This document shows, piece after piece, positions 26,026-34,978 of a stretch of DNA of 64,000 bases. This DNA comes from Marinicella sediminis (GTDB lineage Bacteria; Pseudomonadota; Gammaproteobacteria; Xanthomonadales; Marinicellaceae), in contig NZ_MVBD01000005.1 of assembly GCF_002000055.1 (NCBI RefSeq), forward strand, positions 248,001 through 312,000, in the 5' to 3' direction. Numbering within the stretch: position 1 is the stretch's first letter; the number at the start of each line of letters is the position of its first letter. The translations under genes and the position numbers were made by a program. A model generated the notes under the pieces. The model searched no databases. It was given only the letters and a program-made list of their open reading frames with translations, and was not told the origin of the DNA.

Positions 26026-28570
26026 CCATAACGTACTGATCGCCTGCAGTGATAAAAAAGACAGGCTGCAGTTTTTTAATTATTTTGATGACCTGGACGC
26101 AGAAAAAATCTACACCGCCAGTGATGTTGAGCAAATGCATGAATTGTTGGCTGAGAATGAAGAACAATTCACTATTCTGGCATTTGAGATCTCCTCACAG
26201 TGGATTAAAAATCTGGAAAAAATCAATCAAATCAAAAACCAGCATCCAGAACTTAAACTGATTGCGCTGGTGGCCATGAACGTAAACCTGACACCACGAC
26301 AACACGGTGAAATTGAAAAAATGGTTGATGGCATGTTCTATTCACCTGTTACCCAGCAGGAGTTGCTGGCCAAAGGTACCGCTCAGGTAGGTGAACGTGA
26401 GTCTGTCACCAGGATTCACAGTGAAGAGTTGGAGGCGTTCCTGAATGTACACTTTCAACTGACCAGCTTACCTAAATTATTGGTGGAAGTTGACAGTCAT
26501 AAAATACTGCAGGCCAATGAAGCCATGTTGCAGCAATTTGATGTCAAAGGTGCTGCCATCAGAGGGTTGGTATGGCATGAAATTTCAAACATCAAAAAGG
26601 ACAAGGAAATCACCAGGCTGAAAAGCCAGCTGAATGAGGCAGGGCAATTGAATAAAATGGTGCTGCTGAATTTTGGTCACGGATATGTGCCGGTCAATCT
26701 TTACCTTTATTCAGTGGTTTTTGACAACAAAACCTATTACCTGGCCGAGTTATTTGATCAAACCAAACAACAGTTTCAGCAAATGTTTTTGCGTTTCCTG
26801 AATGAAGTTACGCGCATTAATTTCACAGAAAACAGAGATAAGACCACCATGCAGAATATGTTGCGATGGGTGGGGTTTGAGTTTTGTTTTATCGTGCAAA
26901 AAGAACTCAGCGATCAATACAATCAAAAGATTTGGGACGTCTCTTTAAACAATTATGTGGATCACTTTGTACAGAGTAACCACGACTTCATCAATCGTAA
27001 GCTGGCAAAAGACCAGATATTTGATGTGCGGGAACAAGCCAATAAGAAAATACCGGCCGATGAATTCCTTAATTTCTATGGTGTGAGCTCATTGGTGGCT
27101 TATAACTGTTCAGTCGACGATCAAAGCCAGAGTGTGTTAGTGGCTGGTGGCATGAAGCCAGTGAAGAATTGGGATTCAGTTAAATTGCTGTTTCATCAAA
27201 TGGCCTTGCATTTCAAACAGACCATGGCTTTCAAAGCCTTGAAAAAATCACATGAGTCTGAAAGTCAGTATGATGTGTTGACCGAATTGATGAATCGTCG
27301 CTACATCGTCAAAACCATAGAGCAATCCATTGACATTGCGCTGAAAAAACGCCATACCCTGGCCGTTATGTTTCTTGATCTGGACCGATTTAAGGTGATC
27401 AACGATTCATTGGGACATGATGTGGGTGATGATGTGTTGGTGAGTATTGCCAATATCCTCAAGAAAAATGTCAAAAATCATGGTGTGGCCGCCCGTTATG
27501 CTGGTGATGAATTTTTGATTTTGTTGAACCAGAACATCAGTAAATCACAGGTTAACCAGATTGCTGAAACCATACTCAAGGATGTGGCCAATCCCATCAA
27601 ACTGAAAAATGGCAGTGAAATCAACCTGACCATTTCGCTGGGAATCGCCTATTTTCCTGAGCATGGTACCAGTGTCAACAAGCTCATTAAACATGCAGAT
27701 ATTGCCTTATATAATGCCAAGCTGAATGGCAAAAACCGATACACGGTCTACAGCGAGGAATTGGACGGTGATCAGGCCAAGCAAAGTGAAGAAATGGTCA
27801 GAAACTTGCAAGCGGCCATTGAATTGGATCAGATTGAAGTTTATTACCAACCTAAAATCAATGCCAGTACAGAAGACATCATGGGTTTTGAAGCCCTGGT
27901 CAGGTGGGAACACCCTGAATTGGGTATCATCAGTCCTGGTCTGTTCATTCCACTGGCCGAACAATCAGAATTGATCTTTCCAATTGGATTGTTGGTGATT
28001 GAAAAAGCCTGTAGGGCATTGAAGCAGTGGCAGGAACAATTCAAACTGCCTTTGACCATGTCGGTCAATTTATCGCCTATTCAGCTGAATGACAAAGATT
28101 TGATTAAGAAAATCAACCGGATCATTGAAGAAACGGCGGTATATCCCAAACACCTCGATTTTGAAATTACTGAGAGTGAAAAATTCAAAAGTGTCAAAGA
28201 TGCATTATTGATGTTCAAAAAAATAGTCAATCTTGGCTGCACCTTATCCATTGATGATTTCGGAACCGGACACTCAACCCTGGATTATTTGCGGAAGATT
28301 CCAGCCAAAACTTTGAAAATAGATCAGGTGTTTGTCAAAAACATTGGTTTGAGTCCTGACGACGAAGCCATCCTGGACGCAACCATTGATATGGCCAAAA
28401 GGGTGGGTCATTTCATCGTCGCTGAGGGTGTTGAAACCGAAGAACAGAGACAATACTTAACCAGCAAAGGTTGTGATTATTTTCAGGGTTATTTATTCAG
28501 CAGACCCGTCCCAGCTTCGGAAATTGACCGCATTCTGACAGATCGGGAAAAAATCCTGAAAAAAAACTGA
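26012..28570 (+). CDS. GGDEF-EAL protein with receiver-like and PAS-like N-terminus (FimX-like)
   Basis: An 852-residue cyclic-di-GMP protein. Residues 1-120 resemble a receiver domain in which the phospho-acceptor aspartate is replaced (ILAFEIS, Glu59); residues ~140-250 look PAS-like. The GGDEF domain has AGDEF at 497-501 and lacks an RxxD inhibitory site; the EAL domain begins at EALVRW (627) and retains NLSP, FEITES, IDDFGTGHSTL, LKIDQVF and AEGVETE. Both diguanylate cyclase and phosphodiesterase activities are thus possible; FimX has this layout but with inactive domains. Location after pilZ favours control of type IV pili or twitching. ATG at 26012 chosen over GTG at 26006. Confidence 0.85.
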   Translation: MSFHDHNVLIACSDKKDRLQFFNYFDDLDAEKIYTASDVEQMHELLAENEEQFTILAFEISSQWIKNLEKINQIKNQHPELKLIALVAMNVNLTPRQHGEIEKMVDGMFYSPVTQQELLAKGTAQVGERESVTRIHSEELEAFLNVHFQLTSLPKLLVEVDSHKILQANEAMLQQFDVKGAAIRGLVWHEISNIKKDKEITRLKSQLNEAGQLNKMVLLNFGHGYVPVNLYLYSVVFDNKTYYLAELFDQTKQQFQQMFLRFLNEVTRINFTENRDKTTMQNMLRWVGFEFCFIVQKELSDQYNQKIWDVSLNNYVDHFVQSNHDFINRKLAKDQIFDVREQANKKIPADEFLNFYGVSSLVAYNCSVDDQSQSVLVAGGMKPVKNWDSVKLLFHQMALHFKQTMAFKALKKSHESESQYDVLTELMNRRYIVKTIEQSIDIALKKRHTLAVMFLDLDRFKVINDSLGHDVGDDVLVSIANILKKNVKNHGVAARYAGDEFLILLNQNISKSQVNQIAETILKDVANPIKLKNGSEINLTISLGIAYFPEHGTSVNKLIKHADIALYNAKLNGKNRYTVYSEELDGDQAKQSEEMVRNLQAAIELDQIEVYYQPKINASTEDIMGFEALVRWEHPELGIISPGLFIPLAEQSELIFPIGLLVIEKACRALKQWQEQFKLPLTMSVNLSPIQLNDKDLIKKINRIIEETAVYPKHLDFEITESEKFKSVKDALLMFKKIVNLGCTLSIDDFGTGHSTLDYLRKIPAKTLKIDQVFVKNIGLSPDDEAILDATIDMAKRVGHFIVAEGVETEEQRQYLTSKGCDYFQGYLFSRPVPASEIDRILTDREKILKKN

Positions 28571-28576
28571 TCCGGG

Positions 28577-28604
28577 TGAACTAATCTCAGGGTATTAAGT
28601 CCAA
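28577..28604 (+). promoter_or_regulatory. Candidate sigma-E promoter ahead of rpoE
   Basis: TGAACTA (28577-28583) resembles the sigma-E -35 (GGAACTT, 5 of 7) and TCCAA (28600-28604) the -10 (TCnnA) with 16 bases between. This would give an RNA starting near 28611 and supports the ATG at 28638 as the true rpoE start. Confidence 0.4.
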
Positions 28605-28637
28605 GCAGGCAAATGAATGAAAACTCAAGAAGATAAG

Positions 28638-29243
28638 ATGTCTGAAAAAACACTTGATGCAGAACTGGTTGAGCAAGCCAAAAAAGGCGGCATGCAGGCG
28701 TTCGAATTGTTGGTCAACAGATACCAACAGCGGGTTGCCAATGTGATTGCTAAATTTATCCGTGATCGTGATGAGATACAGGATGTGGCCCAGGAGGTCT
28801 TCATCAAAGTGTTCAGGGCCTTACCAAAATTTCGTGGCGACAGTTCTTTTTATACCTGGATTTACAGGATCGCTGTCAACACTTCAAAAAACCACTTGGT
28901 GTCGAAGTCCAGAAGAATTCAAAACACCCAATTGGAATTTGAAGAAGCCGAATCATTCGCCAATAATGAAGATCAGCGGAACTTAGATACCCCGGATGCT
29001 GTCTATGCCCGCGGAGAGTTAGAAAAGACCATGGCCAAAGCCATTGACGCTTTGCCAGGTGAGTTGAAATCAGCCATCATCATGAGGGAAGTGGATGGTT
29101 TGAGTTACGAAGCAATTGCCGCACAGATGGATTGTCCCATTGGTACAGTCCGGTCCAGAATATTCAGAGCCAGAGATGCCATCGACCAGGCACTCAGACC
29201 GTTGCTTGAAAATGAGAGTATGAGAAAACAAAATGTCAGATAA
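28638..29243 (+). CDS. rpoE: RNA polymerase sigma-E factor (AlgU/RpoE)
   Basis: Extracytoplasmic-function sigma factor for envelope stress. The region-2 block NRYQQRVANVIAKFIRD, VAQEVFIKVFRALPKFRG and SFYTWIYRIAVNTSKNHLV match E. coli RpoE closely, and region 4 has LPGELKSAIIMREVDGLSYE then GTVRSRIFRARDAID. Starting at 28638 gives MSEKTLDAELVEQ, which aligns with the E. coli N-terminus; an ATG 21 bases upstream would add seven residues. It heads the rpoE-rseA-rseC cluster and overlaps rseA by 11 bases. Confidence 0.95.
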   Translation: MSEKTLDAELVEQAKKGGMQAFELLVNRYQQRVANVIAKFIRDRDEIQDVAQEVFIKVFRALPKFRGDSSFYTWIYRIAVNTSKNHLVSKSRRIQNTQLEFEEAESFANNEDQRNLDTPDAVYARGELEKTMAKAIDALPGELKSAIIMREVDGLSYEAIAAQMDCPIGTVRSRIFRARDAIDQALRPLLENESMRKQNVR

Positions 29244-29826
29244 ATCCAACCAAAACATGTCAGAACTGATGGATGGTGAATTGAGCAGTGATTGCAGTAA
29301 ATTCCTGATCAAACGCATGCAGTCTGATGACCAATTAAGTCGCAGTTGGCACAATTACCACATGCTGCGATCTGGCTTGCAAAAAGATCACAATGCGCCT
29401 TTGATGAGTGATTTGGGTGCCCAGGTAGTGGCTCGTATTCAGCAGCAACCCCCAATGGTTGAAGAACTAGCTACATCAGGAGGTTGGTTCAGGTCTGTTG
29501 CAGGTGGAGCGATTGCTGCATCAGTGGCTTTGTTTGCCGTGTTGATGCTGACCCCACAGACTGATGATAATTCCGGGGTGCCAGGTCTGCAGCATCAGTT
29601 GTTTGCCAAAACCTCCAGCCAGGTCATTAATCCGCCAAGAGCAGCCGTTGCCAGGGTGGCGCAACCGGTCAGTTACTCCAGATACCCTTCATTGACGCCT
29701 CAGATTCAGCAGTATCTGGACGAATCCAACAATCAGCCAGCCATTCCGGTGTATTACAACAGTGAATATGTCGATCAAATGATGATCAAAACCAGAGTGA
29801 CCTCCCGGCAAGTTGCTGAGGAATGA
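29233..29826 (+). CDS. rseA: Anti-sigma-E factor RseA/MucA
   Basis: A 197-residue single-pass inner-membrane protein. The N-terminal cytoplasmic part binds sigma-E (NMSELMDGELSSDCSK, then RSWHNYHMLRSGL), one transmembrane segment follows at about residues 93-110 (GGAIAASVALFAVLMLTP) and the periplasmic tail includes PSLTPQIQQYLDESNN. DegS and RseP normally cleave it in stress. It overlaps rpoE and is followed directly by rseC with a 4-base overlap. No rseB (mucB) gene lies between or after them, so its usual periplasmic partner is missing at this locus. Confidence 0.9.
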   Translation: MSDKSNQNMSELMDGELSSDCSKFLIKRMQSDDQLSRSWHNYHMLRSGLQKDHNAPLMSDLGAQVVARIQQQPPMVEELATSGGWFRSVAGGAIAASVALFAVLMLTPQTDDNSGVPGLQHQLFAKTSSQVINPPRAAVARVAQPVSYSRYPSLTPQIQQYLDESNNQPAIPVYYNSEYVDQMMIKTRVTSRQVAEE

Positions 29827-30305
29827 AGCGACAGGCACTGGTGGTGTCACACGATGGTCATTCGTTGACCCTCAGGTTACAACAAACTGCGCGTTGTGCA
29901 GGTTGTCCCAAAAACTGCAATGAACCGTTATTTTCATTATTCGGTGGTCGCAGTGATGAATTGACTTTATCGGAAAACCACCCCGACTATCAGTTGAACA
30001 GTGATGATGGGTTGTTCGAACAACCCATGTCAGGTCAGCTGGTGGAACTTTCATTTGATCTTCAGCAACTCATGTCAACCAGTGCCAGGTTTTATCTGAT
30101 GCCATTGGTGCTGATGGTAGTTTTTGCTTTGCTTGGTCATGTGACGGCTAGCAAATTATCATTCAATACAGACGTCGGTGCTTTATTTGGAGTGCTGGTT
30201 TCCTGGTACCTAAGTTTTCAATTGATGCGGGGAAAAATTTTCCCTAAGGTCTTGAAAAACAGGCCGAAAGTCACGATTTTAAAAATCAATGGCACTTCGT
30301 CCTGA
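29823..30305 (+). CDS. rseC: SoxR-reducing / RseC family membrane protein
   Basis: A 160-residue inner-membrane protein with a cysteine cluster near the N-terminus (CAGCPKNC) and two central transmembrane segments (about residues 91-109 and 116-133), the layout of RseC/MucC. Members have been connected with sigma-E control and with reduction of the SoxR iron-sulfur cluster. The start overlaps the rseA stop by 4 bases. Confidence 0.87.
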   Translation: MKRQALVVSHDGHSLTLRLQQTARCAGCPKNCNEPLFSLFGGRSDELTLSENHPDYQLNSDDGLFEQPMSGQLVELSFDLQQLMSTSARFYLMPLVLMVVFALLGHVTASKLSFNTDVGALFGVLVSWYLSFQLMRGKIFPKVLKNRPKVTILKINGTSS

Positions 30306-30406
30306 AACAGCAGTCAGAAGCCTCGATGAACTGAATGACACTGCTATCGCCAATCAAATTTTTGGGCATGTGGGGATGGATCATGGTTTCTTGAGCGATG
30401 AGGTGT

Positions 30407-30422
30407 TGTGATTATTTTCACA
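30407..30422 (+). promoter_or_regulatory. Candidate CRP/Vfr-type binding site
   Basis: TGTGA-N6-TCACA forms a perfect palindrome with the standard CRP spacing, 75 bases before the protease ATG. It could also be a chance palindrome; the window has no CRP gene. Confidence 0.4.
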
Positions 30423-30496
30423 GCACAGCCACTAAACTGGCAGAGTGTCACGTGTTAATTCATTTAATAACGTTTCAATTTTGATGGAGCTTACGC

Positions 30497-31843
30497 ATGA
30501 AAAAATATATGATTTTGGTGATGTTGGTCATCAGTTACCCGTCATCAGCCAAGACTTCCGGGTTGCCCGATTTTGTTGAACTGGCTAAACAAACCGGACC
30601 AGCCGTGGTCAATATTGTGGCCAGAGATAATGCAGATAACAATCCTTCTACAAACCAGCAAAACGATGAATTGTTCCGTTTTTTTGGAATTCCGGATCAA
30701 CCCCGTGACCGGGTTTCAGGTGGGACAGGTTTTATCATTGCCAGTGATGGTTTGATCCTGACCAATCGCCATGTCATTGATGGTGCCGACAAGATCACTG
30801 TTACATTGCTGGATCGTCGTGAGTTTGAAGCAGAGCTGGTAGGAGAAGATCAGGCCAGTGACATCGCTTTGTTGAAAATAGATGGCGCCAACCTCCCTAA
30901 ACTTCAACTGGGCTCGGCCGAAGATTTACAAATTGGTGAATGGGTGATGGCCATTGGATCACCCTTAAGTTTTGAGAACTCAGTCACCAAAGGGATTGTC
31001 AGTGCCAAAGGAAGACAGGTGGGTGGTCAGCAATACGTGCCATTCATTCAGTCAGATGTGCCCATCAACCGGGGTAATTCCGGCGGACCATTGATTAACC
31101 TCAAAGGTGAGGTGGTTGGCATCAACACACTGATTTATTCCAATACGGGTGGTTACATGGGAATCTCATTCTCTGTGCCCATTGATGTGGCGATGAATGT
31201 GGCCAATCAATTGCAGGCCAATGGATCTGTGAGCAGGGGATTGCTGGGAGTCGGCATTGATGATGTGAATCAAGCCATGGCTGATTATTTGGGAATGGAT
31301 AAACCCCTGGGGGCATTGGTCAACCAGGTTTCAGAAGGCAGCGCGGCTGAAAAAGCCGGTATCCAAGTGGGTGATGTGATTGTCAGATTTGATGGAAAGT
31401 CCATCAAAACACGTCAGTCCTTGCCGCCGGTTGTTGGAAGTGTCATGCCTGATACGGAAGTAACGGTTGACGTTTTCCGGGATGGCAAGACCCGACAATT
31501 AGTCGCTAAACTGGATGCTTTGAACGATAACTTGCAGGCCAGTAGTGGCAACAACGGCACCAATGAAATTCAGGCAGGCATTGGTTTTTCAGTGAGCATG
31601 TTGTCTGAACAGGATAAAGAACGCACCGGTGAAACCGCTGGTGTGATTGTGACTGACATCACCGAAAAAGATGTGGAACGAGCCAATCTGCGGGTTGGCG
31701 CCGTGATTAAACGGATTGGTAAAAAGGACATCAGAAACCTGACTGACTTCAGTGAGGCCATTGAATCGCTTAAGCCCGACGAACCATTGGTGTTATTGGT
31801 CAGACAAGGGCCCGGGAATACTTTTATTGTGATTGAACGGTAA
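30497..31843 (+). CDS. Periplasmic DegQ/MucD-family serine protease
   Basis: A 448-residue HtrA protease with a Sec signal (residues 1-18), trypsin-like domain and two PDZ domains. The catalytic triad is His92 (LTNRHVIDG), Asp122 (SDIALLK) and Ser195 (NRGNSGGPL). The activation-loop length fits DegQ/MucD. It degrades misfolded envelope proteins and, in Pseudomonas, damps AlgU activation. It sits where mucD lies in algU-mucABCD clusters, 191 bases after rseC, with its own terminator. Whether it is sigma-E dependent is not clear from the sequence; a CRP-like palindrome lies upstream. Confidence 0.93.
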   Translation: MKKYMILVMLVISYPSSAKTSGLPDFVELAKQTGPAVVNIVARDNADNNPSTNQQNDELFRFFGIPDQPRDRVSGGTGFIIASDGLILTNRHVIDGADKITVTLLDRREFEAELVGEDQASDIALLKIDGANLPKLQLGSAEDLQIGEWVMAIGSPLSFENSVTKGIVSAKGRQVGGQQYVPFIQSDVPINRGNSGGPLINLKGEVVGINTLIYSNTGGYMGISFSVPIDVAMNVANQLQANGSVSRGLLGVGIDDVNQAMADYLGMDKPLGALVNQVSEGSAAEKAGIQVGDVIVRFDGKSIKTRQSLPPVVGSVMPDTEVTVDVFRDGKTRQLVAKLDALNDNLQASSGNNGTNEIQAGIGFSVSMLSEQDKERTGETAGVIVTDITEKDVERANLRVGAVIKRIGKKDIRNLTDFSEAIESLKPDEPLVLLVRQGPGNTFIVIER

Positions 31844-31865
31844 CCGTTATCAGTATAAAATACCC

Positions 31866-31903
31866 CAACAAATCCCATGACTTCATGGGATTTGTTGTTT
31901 TTA
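31866..31903 (+). terminator. Terminator after the HtrA protease gene
   Basis: A perfect 15-base stem (CAACAAATCCCATGA with TCATGGGATTTGTTG) with a tiny 2-base apex and a following T run. One of the strongest hairpins in the window. Confidence 0.92.
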
Positions 31904-31938
31904 ATCGCACAAAATGAACCCAGGCCACGAAACCTTTA

Positions 31939-33723
31939 ATGAAAAACATCCGTAACTTTTCCATCATTGCCCATATTGACCATGGCAAATCCACTTTGGC
32001 TGATCGCTTTATTCAGTTGTGTGGAGGACTCGCCGATCGGGAGATGGCGCAACAAGTGCTTGATAGCATGGACATTGAACGTGAACGGGGCATCACCATC
32101 AAATCCCAGGCAGTGTGCCTGTCATTTGAGTCCGCATCAGGCGAAGTGTATCAGTACAACCTCATTGACACCCCAGGTCATGTGGATTTTTCATATGAGG
32201 TTTCACGTTCTTTGGCAGCCTGTGAGGGTGCATTGCTGGTGGTTGATGCCGCACAAGGGGTTGAAGCCCAGTCTGTGGCCAATTGTTATACAGCCATAGA
32301 GATGGGTTTGGAAGTGATTCCAGTGATCAATAAAATTGATTTACCATCTGCTGACGTTGAACGTGTTAAGCAGGAGATTGAGGAAATCATTGGAATTGAT
32401 GCTTCTGATGCCTTGCTGGTTTCAGCCAAAACCGGTCAGGGTATTCAAGGTGTTCTGGAAGCCATTGCGGAACTGATTCCTGCTCCCAAAGGGTCACCTG
32501 AAGCCCCCTTACAGGCTTCGATCATTGATTCCTGGTTTGATAATTACCTGGGTGTGGTCTCACTGGTCAGGGTGTTTAACGGTGAATTGTCAGTCAAAGA
32601 AAAAATTAAGATCATGTCTTTGAAAAGTGAGCAAATGGTTGACGGGCTCGGGAAATTCACCCCAAAACGAACGCCTGGCACCTCGTTAAAATGCGGTGAA
32701 GTCGGTTATGTGACCGCCTCAATCAAAGATGTTCATGGTGCACCGGTTGGTGACACGATCACAACAGTTAAAAATCCGGCCAAAGAACCGCTTGCTGGAT
32801 TCATGCAATCTCAACCCCGGGTGTTTGCCGGATTATTTCCCACCTCGGCCGATGATTATCAGGGCTTACGTGAAGCGCTGGAAAAACTGCGTTTAAACGA
32901 TGCCTCTTTGACTTTTGAACCTGAATCGTCAAGCGCTTTGGGTTTTGGTTTTCGTTGCGGTTTTCTTGGCATGCTGCATATGGAAGTTATTCAGGAACGC
33001 ATTGAACGTGAATTTGATATCGATATGATCACCACTGCACCGACCGTGGTGTATGAGTTGATTGATCGCAATGGTGAGACCCGTATGCTGGATAATCCAG
33101 CGGATTTGCCAGAAATGTTCGATGAAATCAGAGAACCGATTATTGATGCAAACATCTTGTTGCCGCAGGATTTTGTGGGTCCGGTGATCACCTTGTGCAT
33201 CGAAAAACGAGGGGTTCAGAAAAACATGCAGTATCTGGGTAATCAGGTCCAATTGACTTTTGAATTGCCATTGAGTGAGGTGGTACTGGATTTCTTCGAT
33301 CGTTTGAAATCTGTCAGTCGCGGGTATGCTTCCTTTGAATATGAATTCAGCCATTATCTGGCCGGCCCATTCATCCGCCTGGATATCCTGATCAATGGTG
33401 ACCGGGTTGACGCGTTGTCAGTGCTTACCCACCGTGAAAATGCCCAGAAAAGAGGCCGTGAATTAACCGAACGCCTGAAAGAACTCATTCCGCGTCAAAT
33501 GTTTGATGTGGCGATTCAGGCTGCCATTGGCTCGCAAATCATAGCCAGAACCACCGTTAAAGCGTTGCGCAAGAACGTTACGGCTAAATGCTATGGTGGT
33601 GATGCCACCCGGAAGAAAAAATTATTGGAAAAACAAAAAGCCGGCAAGAAAAGAATGAAACAAATTGGCCGCGTTGAAGTGCCGCAGGAAGCCTTCTTGG
33701 CTGTATTGAAAGTAGATAAATAG
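31939..33723 (+). CDS. lepA: Translation elongation factor 4 (LepA)
   Basis: Ribosome-associated GTPase that promotes back-translocation. The 594-residue protein has [14 protein letters not shown] (G1), RGITIK (G2), [16 protein letters not shown] (G3), NKIDLPSAD (G4) and the LepA-specific C-terminus with RREN-like [20 protein letters not shown] and [15 protein letters not shown]. Its length and order (lepA-lepB-rnc-era-recO) match gammaproteobacteria. Confidence 0.97.
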   Translation: MKNIRNFSIIAHIDHGKSTLADRFIQLCGGLADREMAQQVLDSMDIERERGITIKSQAVCLSFESASGEVYQYNLIDTPGHVDFSYEVSRSLAACEGALLVVDAAQGVEAQSVANCYTAIEMGLEVIPVINKIDLPSADVERVKQEIEEIIGIDASDALLVSAKTGQGIQGVLEAIAELIPAPKGSPEAPLQASIIDSWFDNYLGVVSLVRVFNGELSVKEKIKIMSLKSEQMVDGLGKFTPKRTPGTSLKCGEVGYVTASIKDVHGAPVGDTITTVKNPAKEPLAGFMQSQPRVFAGLFPTSADDYQGLREALEKLRLNDASLTFEPESSSALGFGFRCGFLGMLHMEVIQERIEREFDIDMITTAPTVVYELIDRNGETRMLDNPADLPEMFDEIREPIIDANILLPQDFVGPVITLCIEKRGVQKNMQYLGNQVQLTFELPLSEVVLDFFDRLKSVSRGYASFEYEFSHYLAGPFIRLDILINGDRVDALSVLTHRENAQKRGRELTERLKELIPRQMFDVAIQAAIGSQIIARTTVKALRKNVTAKCYGGDATRKKKLLEKQKAGKKRMKQIGRVEVPQEAFLAVLKVDK

Positions 33724-33736
33724 AGGAAGCAGAGAC

Positions 33737-34543
33737 GTGAGTGACGTACATTTTGATTTTGAAGCTTTTCTGGCCATTGCCAGTTTAGTAACCTTCATTT
33801 GCTGGATCACAGCCAAAATTAAGTTTCAGGGTAAAGAGCCTGACAATCAAGGTTTCATGACTTCTGTCATTGCATTTGGGTATTCCTTTTTTCCAGTGTT
33901 CATCTTTGTGTTGGTGGTCAGAACGTTTGTTTTTGAACCATTCCGAATTCCATCCGGGTCAATGATGCCAACCTTACTGACTGGTGACTTCATTTATGTA
34001 AACAAGTTTTCTTATGGCTTGAAAATGCCGGTGTTTCATAACACATTGATTGAAGTGGGGCATCCGGAACGTGGTGATGTGGTGGTCTTCCGGTACCCGC
34101 CCAATCCCAAGGACGACTACATCAAACGAGTGATAGCAGTTCCAGGAGATCAGGTTTTTTATGATGCCAAACGGAAAATGGTTTACCTCAACGGCGAGCC
34201 GGTAAAACAAGATGTAGACGGTCAATATGAAGGGTTTCTTGACTCTAATCCCAGTGACCGAAGAATGAATATTCAGAAAACTGAATATTTAACTGACGAA
34301 GGTCATAAATTATTGACGGTCAATGGTGCGAACCAACAGAAAAATTTTAAATACACCAGTTTAAAGGTGCCCGAAGGGCATTATTTTGTCATGGGCGATA
34401 ACCGTGACAATTCTTCTGACAGTCGTGTTTGGGGGCTGGTGCCTGAACGCAACCTGGTGGGTGAGGCTAAATTCATCTGGATGCATTGGCGGATCCCACA
34501 TTTTTGGGAAGGCCTGAAACGCATTGGCACGAGAATTAAATAA
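33737..34543 (+). CDS. lepB: Signal peptidase I
   Basis: Membrane protease that removes signal peptides from Sec substrates. In 268 residues there are two N-terminal transmembrane segments (about 10-27 and 43-63), the catalytic Ser75 in IPSGSMMPTL and Lys130 in DDYIKRVIAVPGD, and the conserved MGDNRDNSSDSR box. A GTG start is used with a GAGGAAGC ribosome binding site. It follows lepA by 13 bases. Confidence 0.96.
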   Translation: MSDVHFDFEAFLAIASLVTFICWITAKIKFQGKEPDNQGFMTSVIAFGYSFFPVFIFVLVVRTFVFEPFRIPSGSMMPTLLTGDFIYVNKFSYGLKMPVFHNTLIEVGHPERGDVVVFRYPPNPKDDYIKRVIAVPGDQVFYDAKRKMVYLNGEPVKQDVDGQYEGFLDSNPSDRRMNIQKTEYLTDEGHKLLTVNGANQQKNFKYTSLKVPEGHYFVMGDNRDNSSDSRVWGLVPERNLVGEAKFIWMHWRIPHFWEGLKRIGTRIK

Positions 34544-34614
34544 TTATTTCTATCTGATCAGGTCGGACGATATAATAAAACCCACAATTGAGATAAATGA
34601 ATAGAGGACAATCC

Positions 34615-34974
34615 ATGAAATCTTTAAAAAAAGCACAAGGCATCACATTAATCGGATTTATATTCGGTTTGGTTATTTTGGGTGTTTTCGTATATGCAGG
34701 CATGCAAATTGGCCCTGTTTACATGAACCACATGAATGTGGTCAAAGCCATGAAAACGGTGGCAGATGAATCTGGAAATTCATCTCCAAGTGAAATCAAA
34801 AACCGCTTGGCTAAAATCCTCGATGTCAGTTATGTTGACCAGGTTAACGCCAAAGACTTCAAAGTCATCAGAGGCAATGGCAGGGAGCTGGAAGTCAAAT
34901 ATGAAGTTGAAAAATCATTCTTTTACAACTTATCGTTTTTAATGAAATTTGAAGAACGGGTTCAACTGAACTAA
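34615..34974 (+). CDS. DUF4845 family membrane protein
   Basis: A 119-residue protein with one N-terminal transmembrane segment (GITLIGFIFGLVILGVFVYAG) and a small soluble domain. The family is usually encoded between lepB and rnc and has no assigned function. The ATG at 34615 has a good AGAGGA ribosome binding site; an in-frame ATG six codons upstream lacks one. A TATAAT-like box (34571-34576) upstream may be an internal promoter for DUF4845-rnc-era-recO. Confidence 0.85.
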   Translation: MKSLKKAQGITLIGFIFGLVILGVFVYAGMQIGPVYMNHMNVVKAMKTVADESGNSSPSEIKNRLAKILDVSYVDQVNAKDFKVIRGNGRELEVKYEVEKSFFYNLSFLMKFEERVQLN

Positions 34975-34978
34975 TCCT

